DNA of 64,000 bases from Paraburkholderia adhaesiva. Its GTDB lineage: Bacteria > Pseudomonadota > Gammaproteobacteria > Burkholderiales > Burkholderiaceae. This document shows positions 45,723 through 52,754 of this stretch, in pieces (position 1 is the stretch's first letter; each line of letters starts with the position of its first letter). A model generated the notes under the pieces. That model was not told the DNA's origin and searched no databases. It worked only from the letters and a program-made list of their open reading frames with translations. The stretch covers positions 372,001 to 436,000 of the forward strand of contig NZ_JAJEJQ010000002.1 in NCBI RefSeq assembly GCF_021390575.1, given 5' to 3'. Position numbers and translations under genes: made by a program.

Positions 45723-46190
45723 TCAATCGCCTTCCGGCATCTTCGACGAATGGTGGCTGGTAATCAGCCACTTATGTCCGTTCCACCCATAGGTGAACGT
45801 ATAGCGCGCTTTGACCACGGTGCCGTCCGCGTACTTGAACGTGTACAGTCCTGCGTCGATCGCCGTGTTGCAGTCGATGATGACAAACCGGAAGTCGATC
45901 GTGCCAACGGGTTTGTGTTCGAGGAAATGCCTGAAATAGTCTTCCTTCTCCTCGACGGTCAAACGCACCTTGTTCGAGACAGTCGGAATAAGGATCGAAC
46001 GCGGCGCGTAGTTCGCCGCGACCTTCGCCGGGTCACCCGTCTTCAGCGAATCGTTCCAGCGATCGAACAGTGCGGAAATCTGCTTCTCCGATGTGGGATG
46101 GCAGGCTTCGGTCTTCGCGACTGCGCTCCCATGGACGGCAACACCCAGCACTGCAGCGACCGCGAACGACCTCGACAGGCGGACCTTCAT
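45723..46190 (-). CDS. Secreted NTF2-like protein (SgcJ/EcaC type)
   Basis: A 155-residue exported protein with a signal peptide of about 25 residues. The mature part is an NTF2-like fold of the DUF4440/SgcJ type: ISALFDRWNDSLKTGDPAKV, then ANYAPRSILIPTVSN, the VGTIDFRFVIIDCN segment and a terminal YTFTYGWNGHKWLITSHHSS. The family has been called a calcium/calmodulin-kinase-II association-like domain. Its pocket can bind small ligands. GAGGTGAATC precedes the ATG. It lies 52 bp downstream of DUF2950 and may be the third gene of that transcript. Confidence 0.88.
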   Translation of the reverse strand: MKVRLSRSFAVAAVLGVAVHGSAVAKTEACHPTSEKQISALFDRWNDSLKTGDPAKVAANYAPRSILIPTVSNKVRLTVEEKEDYFRHFLEHKPVGTIDFRFVIIDCNTAIDAGLYTFKYADGTVVKARYTFTYGWNGHKWLITSHHSSKMPEGD

Positions 46191-46242
46191 GATTCACCTC
46201 GCTGGTAACGGAACGACGTGTGACGAGCGCTAGTGCGTTACG

Positions 46243-47172
46243 TTACTCCTTGTCGCGATCGGGCACCTTGCTCCAGCCCGCGCCCGGGTCGAACGATTTC
46301 GTGGCTCGCGCTTTCTCCGCGCTGTTCGGCCCGAGGTCGCGCTCATAGACCTGACCGGAATGACTCACCATGAACGTCTTGATTCCGGTCTCACCGTACT
46401 TCACCGGCCAGGCGATGACCGCGAAGCCCCCAAACAGCTTGCCTTTCACGACGTAGTCATAGGCGCCACCAGGCGCGTTTGGCCCCTGGGACTCCAGCAG
46501 TTTGAAGTGGTACCCGTAGTAGCCGGCGCTCTTCGCGTTACGCGAACTCGCATCGACGAAGGCGGCACCGAGTGGACTCGGCGTGTCATCCGGCCCGGTC
46601 GGCCAGTAAAGTCCGTCGTGCTTGCCAGGCGAGCTCACCATCTTCGAGGCATAGGCGAGCACCCCTACGCCATCGTGATTGGTCTGCGCGTATTCGCGCT
46701 GCGCATCGAAGATCGCCAGCATCGTCTGGATGACGGCCAGCTCGTTGCGGCCGATGCGTTGCACGCGCATGTCTTCTGCGCCAGCCCGCGTGTCGAAATG
46801 CCATCCCTGATCGTTCTGGACGAGCGGGACCGGGAACGTCCAGCCATCGTCGCCCACGACGATGTGCGCGCGCCCGGCTTCGCCGGTCTCGATGGTGTGG
46901 GACTTCGCCCACTCGGCAATGAATGTATCCCTCACCGGCGCGCCGAAAGGTGGAATCAGCTCGCGAAAATTGTTGCCGAAGATCGTGCGCAACGCGTCCT
47001 CGCGATCCTTCACGATGGCGTCACCAAACGCATTCATCGCGGCCTCGGGCGAGCTGAAGCTCTTCTGTGCGTGGGCCACGGGCACGGCCGCAACCGACAG
47101 CGCAACGGCGGCCGCGAGGTTCGCGAACGTCAGCGTCAGCAGTTTCTTCACTTCTTGCAGATGAACGTTCAT
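46243..47172 (-). CDS. DUF2950 family secreted protein
   Basis: A 309-residue exported protein. It has a signal peptide to about residue 36 (AAVALSVAAVPVAHA), then the DUF2950 pattern FSSPEAAMNAFGDAIVKDRE, and GLYWPTGPDDTPSPLGAAF, YYGYHFKLLESQGPNAPGGA and AWPVKYGETGIKTFMVSHSG. The family is almost always next to DUF3300 genes. GGGAG in its ribosome site overlaps the stop of the DUF3300 gene ten bases upstream, so translation is coupled. Function is unknown. A periplasmic or surface partner of DUF3300 is likely. Confidence 0.92.
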   Translation of the reverse strand: MNVHLQEVKKLLTLTFANLAAAVALSVAAVPVAHAQKSFSSPEAAMNAFGDAIVKDREDALRTIFGNNFRELIPPFGAPVRDTFIAEWAKSHTIETGEAGRAHIVVGDDGWTFPVPLVQNDQGWHFDTRAGAEDMRVQRIGRNELAVIQTMLAIFDAQREYAQTNHDGVGVLAYASKMVSSPGKHDGLYWPTGPDDTPSPLGAAFVDASSRNAKSAGYYGYHFKLLESQGPNAPGGAYDYVVKGKLFGGFAVIAWPVKYGETGIKTFMVSHSGQVYERDLGPNSAEKARATKSFDPGAGWSKVPDRDKE

Positions 47173-47182
47173 GGTTCACTCC

Positions 47183-48457
47183 CTAGCGTCTGCCACCACG
47201 TCCACCACCACCACCGCGCATGCCACCGCCCGAGGGCCGGCTGAAGCCTGAACCCTGCATGCTCCGGCTGCCCCGGTCGAAGTTGCGCTGCGAGGCACCG
47301 CCGCCTCCTCCGACGCCTGAAAACGCGCCGTCACGTCCGCCGCTGTATCCTCCGCCGCCGTAGCTCGCGCGATTGCCGTTATTGACCCGATTCACATTGC
47401 CCGCGGAACCGCGATTACCCACGCCGCCCGCGGATCGGTCTGCTACCGACGCTCGATTGCCCGCGCCACCCCGATCTGCGGTGGCCACGCGGTTACCCCC
47501 TTCGCCACCGCGCCCGCGATACTGGGAACGCCTGTCGGCTCCCGACGAACCGGCGAACTTGTCGCGCGTGGCGTTATCCCGGTAGGCGACGCCTTGACGA
47601 TGGCCCGCATCGTGCTGCCAGCGGCCGCCTCTCTCTCCGCCATTCTTGAGTTTCGAACTGTCGAAGTTGCGATCGACGTTCCGGGCCCTGTCGGAGTTGA
47701 TGTTGATGTCACCTCCGCCCCAGCACGAGTTGCAGTCGCTGAAGATCGCACCGGCAGCGGCAAGGCCGATGCCCCACGCAAATCCCGTCGCGAGTGCCGC
47801 GCCGGGATAATAGCCGGGGTAATAGGCCGGGTACGGCGGCCAGTAGTAGGGCGGATAGGCCGGGTAACCCCACGCGCCGTACACGACTGCCGGGTCGTAG
47901 GCGGGCACATAGATCACTTGCGGATTCGCCGGCTCGATCCGCACGATGGACGTCTGGCCACCGGCCGCTGGCTCTTCGATCACCTGTTGTTGCTCGTTCG
48001 ACTTGAGGTTCCCCGCCTCCTTCGCGCGCGAGCGCAATCGCTGCACTGCGGCGAACACGTCTTGTTGCTGTGCGAGGAACGCATCGCCGAGCTTCTGTGT
48101 CCAGTCCAGCTTGTCGTACATCGGCTCGAGAATCTGGGGGAATGCCACCATCGACTTCACACTGGCGTCCCACGGCTGATCCTGGACCGCCTTCACCGCG
48201 GCATCGCCCTTCACGTCCGGGTGCGCTTTCACCCATCGCGCCGCATGGACGATTTCGAGCGGATACGTGGACGCCATCAACACCTGAGCCAGAACCGAAT
48301 CCGGATAGAGCGCGATCGGCGCAACCAGCGCCTCTATCTGCTCTGGCTTGTATGGCGAAGGTCCGTCAGGTCCAGAATCCGCGAAGGCGGGAGCTGCTAC
48401 CAGCAGGACCAGCCACAAAAGCGCGGCCTTCACCCATCGTTCGTTGCAGTTGCTCAT
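47183..48457 (-). CDS. DUF3300 family secreted protein
   Basis: A 424-residue exported protein. A signal peptide (ALLWLVLLVAAPAFA) precedes the conserved DUF3300 domain (about 35-215): YKPEQIEALVAPIALYPDSV, LAQVLMASTYPLEIVHAARW, FPQILEPMYDKLDWTQKLGD. The rest is a Tyr/Pro-rich stretch (YPPYYWPPYPAYYPGYYPG) followed by a low-complexity tail of Gly, Arg, Asn and Ser ending in an RGG-type run. The tail may bind polymers or nucleic acid. GGAGGGGAC precedes the ATG. DUF2950 follows directly. Confidence 0.92.
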   Translation of the reverse strand: MSNCNERWVKAALLWLVLLVAAPAFADSGPDGPSPYKPEQIEALVAPIALYPDSVLAQVLMASTYPLEIVHAARWVKAHPDVKGDAAVKAVQDQPWDASVKSMVAFPQILEPMYDKLDWTQKLGDAFLAQQQDVFAAVQRLRSRAKEAGNLKSNEQQQVIEEPAAGGQTSIVRIEPANPQVIYVPAYDPAVVYGAWGYPAYPPYYWPPYPAYYPGYYPGAALATGFAWGIGLAAAGAIFSDCNSCWGGGDININSDRARNVDRNFDSSKLKNGGERGGRWQHDAGHRQGVAYRDNATRDKFAGSSGADRRSQYRGRGGEGGNRVATADRGGAGNRASVADRSAGGVGNRGSAGNVNRVNNGNRASYGGGGYSGGRDGAFSGVGGGGGASQRNFDRGSRSMQGSGFSRPSGGGMRGGGGGRGGRR

Positions 48458-48782
48458 GTCCCCTCCGTACGGCGGATGTCGATGCGGACAACGATGCGTT
48501 CTTTCTAGTCATGCCACCGCGGAACATCAAACTGAGGAACACCCTTTTTGATTGAGGCGTCTTTGGGGTCGTGCGGCCGGGCGCAGGTTCGTGACCGGTT
48601 TCGCCCGGTGTTGGCCGTTCATGGAATTCGGGGGTATTTGTCGGATAGGTCGTCTTATGCTTTTGTATCGTAGTTCGGGTTGCGCACAAAACAAAGATCG
48701 TTCGTGAATGATTGCGCTTCGTTGTCGGCCCACATTGACGCAAGCGGCGAAGGGTGCGTCTGTGCTTTCGGCGCTGAATGAC
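48458..48782. other. Intergenic between two minus-strand genes
   Basis: An AT-rich stretch around 48630-48720 likely carries the DUF3300 operon promoter. No gene recognised. Confidence 0.4.
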
Positions 48783-49934
48783 TTAACGCCATGCACTTCC
48801 AAACTGTATGTAAAACGCGTTCTGGTCTTTGCTATGGGCGACATCGATGCCAATGGACGCACCCAGCTTGCGTGCGATGAGATAGCGAAACCCCGTCCCA
48901 ACGCTCGTTACGTTCTGTGCCTGAGAAAAGCTTTCCAGCCGACCATAGGCTTTGCCTAGCCCTGTGAAACCGAGCAGTGACCATCGCGGCGTCACGTCCC
49001 AGCGCAGTTCCGCCTCAGTGGAGATGGCATTGCGGTTCTGGTAGCGACCCTTCTGCACGCCGCGCAGATCGACATAGGGCTGTGCGAAGAACGGGATGTC
49101 GCCTGTCGAAAATTTTGTGTCTACGCGCAGCCCCAGAATGATCGTGCGCGTGAGAGGAATCCACTTGAAGGCACGAGCGGCATACACGTCGTAGTTCTGG
49201 GTACCGCCAAAGCCTGTCCTTGCAAACTGCGTTTCGAATTCGGCGAAGCTGCCCGAGGCGGGGTAGAAGATGTTGTCGCGTGAGTCGTAATCCAGAATGA
49301 GGCTTCCGGCGCCGATGCGCACGTTCTTCTGAAAGTTGAGCACATCGGCCGGTATGTTGCCGCCTGAGAAACTGGACGTTGAATCGAAGAAGACATAGCG
49401 CACGCCCGCATACCATCGGCTGTTACCGAGGCGCACCAGAAACTGCTGGAGCAGCGCATTTCCCTGCAGGGTATAGGCGCGCGGCTGACCGGAAACGCCG
49501 AAATAGTCGAGGTTCGCGTCGACCTTTGCTATCGCGCCGAGGTAGCGGTAGCGGTCGTCATCCCAGGTATGGAAGTGGGCGGCTGCTGCGGCCCACGTAC
49601 CATTTTGCGTATACAGGCCGCCCACTGCCGTGACGTTTGGGGGCGTCCGGCTGGGCTGGTCGGCGGACGAATTCGCCGCGGCTTCAGCGATCGGCCCGGA
49701 AAAGAAGAGCAGGGCCAGCCCAAAGCCGTAGCCGACTGCCGGTTCGGTAATCACCACCGGTACCGGCAAGGCGCCCTTGTGCTTGAGAAGGAAGTCGCTC
49801 AGGTCCAGCTGGCCGTCTTCCGGATCGAAGAAACTGAGCCGCTGGCCCTCATCGGCGCGCGCGTCGATGCACGCTGTGACGGCCGTCGCGACCATCGCCG
49901 CAGTCACCGTCACAAGTGCGGTATGACAACGCAT
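48783..49934 (-). CDS. BamA/TamA-like outer membrane beta-barrel protein
   Basis: A 383-residue outer membrane protein of the bacterial surface antigen (D15/BamA barrel) type with no POTRA repeats in front. I start at the ATG at 49932-49934, which opens a signal peptide (ALVTVTAAMVATAVTACIDARA). The earlier Met at 50006 has no ribosome site. Barrel features are alternating aromatic strands, SLILDYDSRDNIFYPASGSF (the family motif with Asp-Asn-Pro-like turn) and YVDLRGVQKGRYQNRNAIST (the conserved VRGY-like loop). It ends in a typical amphipathic strand closing with Trp-Arg. It may insert or move a substrate through the outer membrane. It is monocistronic. Confidence 0.85.
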   Translation of the reverse strand: MRCHTALVTVTAAMVATAVTACIDARADEGQRLSFFDPEDGQLDLSDFLLKHKGALPVPVVITEPAVGYGFGLALLFFSGPIAEAAANSSADQPSRTPPNVTAVGGLYTQNGTWAAAAAHFHTWDDDRYRYLGAIAKVDANLDYFGVSGQPRAYTLQGNALLQQFLVRLGNSRWYAGVRYVFFDSTSSFSGGNIPADVLNFQKNVRIGAGSLILDYDSRDNIFYPASGSFAEFETQFARTGFGGTQNYDVYAARAFKWIPLTRTIILGLRVDTKFSTGDIPFFAQPYVDLRGVQKGRYQNRNAISTEAELRWDVTPRWSLLGFTGLGKAYGRLESFSQAQNVTSVGTGFRYLIARKLGASIGIDVAHSKDQNAFYIQFGSAWR

Positions 49935-50382
49935 CGCCGGGTTCCCTTTTCTGATCAACGGGTGCGCGTTCAATCGTCTGCGAATTGAATCTCGGGTAAC
50001 GCTCATGCAGTCGCGTGCACCTGGCGTTCCCGTAAATCAAATAGGAGTATTGATTTGTAGGTCCGCGACTATGTGCTCCGGTCTAAAGGCAAGGCCCCAT
50101 GTTTGCAGGGAACATCTTTCGTTATCAAGCTCTGCTCGATCCGTCGACGGCGGCGATGGCGACGCGTCTTTGAGGCGGAGACTTGATGGTCGGCCGCCTG
50201 AAGGCGGGATAGCCGTCACTCGTGCAGGCTTCTTCCGACCGATGACTTGAAGGCGGCACGGTGTGGTCATCCGTGGCGAGCGCAGACGTCCATCGCGCGT
50301 AGCGCCGCCAGATCTACATTCGGCCAGTGGGAAGCCGTACCGGCGGCGCCCTCAGCGCTCCTTATACCCCGTCCCGCGGCAC
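49935..50382. other. Intergenic between barrel protein and encapsulin
   Basis: This 448-bp stretch has no recognised gene. The segment 49980-50060 probably contains the barrel-gene promoter. There is no clear terminator for the encapsulin gene. Confidence 0.4.
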
Positions 50383-51183
50383 CTATTCCGGCCTCACCGC
50401 CACGCAAGCCTCGGACGTCAGCATCAGGAACGTAAAGCTCTCCTGAAGATAAAGATGCACGCTGTGTTCATCGTGGCTCTGATACCCGATCGACACGTCC
50501 TGCCCAAGGTGAAGCGCGAAGTCGCCGCCACGCGTGCTGAGAATGCAGCCACCGGCGATGGCAGGTGTCCAGATGATCTCGCCGCTCACGAAGCGACGGA
50601 TGTGTTCGAGCACAGGATAGCCCTGGTCGTTCGCCTCGCTCACGGCCGTGTAGGCATCCGAGCCGAGCAGCACGGTGTAAGGGCCGTCCACGCCCTGCAG
50701 GCGCAGCTCTTCGAGCGCTTTCGCGATCACGGCCGGGTAGCCGGCAGTCTCCGCGGGCAGCAGCAGCACGGGGTTCGACGCACCTTCGCGGATGCCTGTG
50801 ATCTGCGCGGCCCGGTAGCCGTCGAAGATCGCGCGGTCTTCCGCGAACGCGAGCCGCATGGCCGCATCCTTCGCGGGCTGCCAGTCGGAGTCCTCGGCGC
50901 CGTGTTCGACGTCGTCGATGGCGTCGCGCGACAGCGCGAACGGTACGTGCAATTCGACAAGCGGTTTCACTTCGCGCTGGCGCGCACGGATGCCTTCGAG
51001 CGGCGCTTCGATGCCGTTCTGGTGCCCCGTGCCGACGCCCGCGAGATCGGCGCCGCCCGGCCCCGTGACGTCCACGACGCGGCGGCCCGCGACGAGGCGC
51101 TTGAACGTGCGCGCGACTTCATCTTCGATCTGCGACCAGGCCGCGCTGGAAATGGGCGCCAGCTCGCGATGGAGATTATTCAT
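50383..51183 (-). CDS. Encapsulin shell protein (family 1)
   Basis: A 266-residue shell protomer with the HK97-type fold, which assembles into a closed protein nanocompartment. Recognised by MNNLHRELAPISSAAWSQIE, the E-loop region RREVKP-like segment, LELHVPFALSRDAIDD-like strand, LRLQGVDGPYTVLLGSDAY, and the C-terminal PAIAGGCILSTRGGDFALHL with DVSIGYQSHDEHSVHLYLQE. The length fits T=1 shells of 60 subunits. The ATG at 51181-51183 overlaps the 3' end of the DyP peroxidase gene by 8 bp, and its ribosome site lies inside that gene. A longer reading to 51363 would be out of the peroxidase frame and has random composition. Confidence 0.95.
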   Translation of the reverse strand: MNNLHRELAPISSAAWSQIEDEVARTFKRLVAGRRVVDVTGPGGADLAGVGTGHQNGIEAPLEGIRARQREVKPLVELHVPFALSRDAIDDVEHGAEDSDWQPAKDAAMRLAFAEDRAIFDGYRAAQITGIREGASNPVLLLPAETAGYPAVIAKALEELRLQGVDGPYTVLLGSDAYTAVSEANDQGYPVLEHIRRFVSGEIIWTPAIAGGCILSTRGGDFALHLGQDVSIGYQSHDEHSVHLYLQESFTFLMLTSEACVAVRPE

Positions 51184-52258
51184 ACCGTGGTGCTCCTTTG
51201 AGGGATCCGATGGCAAGCGAACCATCGCTGGCTGGCGGGTCGAGTTTTGTCCGGGCGTCGGCGGTGTCCAGCGCGGACGCGACAGCAACGGTTTGCGCAG
51301 CACCGGGCTCGCGCCCGGCGAGCGCATCGAGCAGCGGCTCGGATGGCACGAAGAAGAGTCCACCCGTCACGGCGCGGCTGAAGTCGAGCAGGCGGTCGTA
51401 GTTGCCGGGCGGCAGTCCGACGAACATGTTTTCGAGCATCTGTTCGATGGGCTGCGGAGAGCGTGCATAGCCGATGAACCACGTGCCGAATTCGCCATTG
51501 CCAGGGTGGCCGAACGACATGTTGTCGCGCAGGATCTTGATCTCGTCGCCATCGGCGTCTTCGAGTGTGGTGAGTGCGCTGTGCGACCAGCTCGGTTTCA
51601 CCGCGTCGTCGAGTTCGATGTCCTGGAGCTTCGTGCGGCCGATGATGTGCTCCTGTGCTTCCACGGACAGCGCATTCCAGCCCTTCATGTCGTGCAGATA
51701 CTTCTGCACCAGCACGTAGCTGCCGCCCGCGAAGTCCGGGTCCGCATCGCCGATCACCGTGAAATGCACGGCCTCGTCGCCGACCGGATTTTCCGTGCCG
51801 TCGACGAAACCGATGATCGCCCGCATGTCGAAGTTGCGGAAGCCGTGAATTTCGTCCACGGTCGTCACGGCGCCTTCGAGGCGGGTCATCAGTTGCGTGG
51901 CGAGTTCGAAGCAGAGGTCGGTCTGGTCGGCGCGAATGTGCAGGAGCAGGTCGCCGGGCGTCGCCACCGCGACGCGCTCGCCCGTGCCGAATTCGCGGAA
52001 CGGATGCAGTTCGGCGGGACGCGGAGCGCCAAAGAGCACGTCCCACGCCTGCGAGCCGAACCCCACGACGCACGAGAGATTGCCCGACGGCACGCGCTTG
52101 CCTATGGCGCGCGTGAGATTCGCCACATCGGCGCACCAGGCGCGCACGGTGGCGCGGCTCGCGTCGTCATCGTTGACGGTCGCGACGATGAAGAAGGCGT
52201 TGCGCGTGACGGGAGAGGAGACGGCCTGGGGGGCGGGCGGTGCTGAGGATGGCGTCAT
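51176..52258 (-). CDS. dypB: DyP-type haem peroxidase, encapsulin cargo
   Basis: A 360-residue dye-decolourising peroxidase of the B type. The distal residues are Asp153 in GFVDGTENP and Arg244 in KILRDNMSFG. The proximal haem ligand is His226 in PSWSHSAL. Residues 344-355 (SDGSLAIGSLKG) match the C-terminal peptide that loads cargo into family 1 encapsulins, placed after a flexible tail. The start is the ATG at 52256-52258. The gene overlaps the encapsulin gene by 8 bp, so the pair is a complete two-gene nanocompartment, probably used against oxidative stress. It is divergent from the hypothetical gene at 52403. Confidence 0.95.
   Translation of the reverse strand: MTPSSAPPAPQAVSSPVTRNAFFIVATVNDDDASRATVRAWCADVANLTRAIGKRVPSGNLSCVVGFGSQAWDVLFGAPRPAELHPFREFGTGERVAVATPGDLLLHIRADQTDLCFELATQLMTRLEGAVTTVDEIHGFRNFDMRAIIGFVDGTENPVGDEAVHFTVIGDADPDFAGGSYVLVQKYLHDMKGWNALSVEAQEHIIGRTKLQDIELDDAVKPSWSHSALTTLEDADGDEIKILRDNMSFGHPGNGEFGTWFIGYARSPQPIEQMLENMFVGLPPGNYDRLLDFSRAVTGGLFFVPSEPLLDALAGREPGAAQTVAVASALDTADARTKLDPPASDGSLAIGSLKGAPRYE
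51193..51199 (-). promoter_or_regulatory. Ribosome binding site of the encapsulin gene, inside the cargo-tag codons
   Basis: AAAGGAG (read on the minus strand) lies nine bases before the encapsulin ATG. The same bases are the codons for the Lys-Gly of the cargo-loading peptide GSLKG at the end of the peroxidase. Confidence 0.85.
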
Positions 52259-52402
52259 GGTCTGATGTATCGCTCGGCGTGTACCGGTGTACCGGGAAGG
52301 GGCAATCTGAGCGCCTAGTGTAGCCAACTGGCGAAATGGACGTTTGCAGCCTGGGCGGGCGGCGTGCGACGATAGTCGCTATCCTGGCAACGGAGATGCA
52401 AC

Positions 52403-52675
52403 ATGTGGGACCACACCGAGCACGAAGGCTTCGAGATCTGGGTACTGCCGATTCCGGCCTTCGGGCCGCGCTCGCCGGAACCGCTGTTCCACTACAGCGG
52501 CTACATCTGCCGGCACGGCGCGGATGCGCATCTGGACGGGCAAAGCATCCGCTTTCACGACATGATGCGCAATTTCACCGGCTCCGACGCGGCGCTCGAT
52601 GCCGCGTATGCCGACGCCCGCAAGCGTATCGATCGCTTTCAGGCCACCGGGAGCTGGGCGGAACACGCGGGTTGA
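52403..52675 (+). CDS. Hypothetical protein
   Basis: A 90-residue cytoplasmic protein that begins WDHTEHEGFEIWVLPIPA and contains PLFHYSGYICRHGADAHLDG and an acidic-basic helix (DARKRIDRFQATG). GGAGA lies before the ATG at 52403. The pattern of strand, Gly turn, strand and helix resembles small Burkholderia proteins of unknown function. It is divergent from the peroxidase-encapsulin operon with 144 bp between, so the two may share regulatory DNA. Confidence 0.7.
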   Translation: MWDHTEHEGFEIWVLPIPAFGPRSPEPLFHYSGYICRHGADAHLDGQSIRFHDMMRNFTGSDAALDAAYADARKRIDRFQATGSWAEHAG

Positions 52676-52754
52676 CTGGCGGGCGCGCTGCTTCCAATCG
52701 CGCCTTTCACGGCGTCACGCGGGCCGCTTGCTGCACTGCGACGAATGCAGGCGG

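Noticed and set aside
49935..50006. Longer start of the BamA-like barrel protein at 50006
   Set aside because: It puts 24 charged residues ahead of the signal peptide and has no ribosome site.
51184..51363. Longer encapsulin start at 51363
   Set aside because: The extra 60 residues are read out of frame through the peroxidase gene and have random composition. AAAGGAG fits the ATG at 51183.
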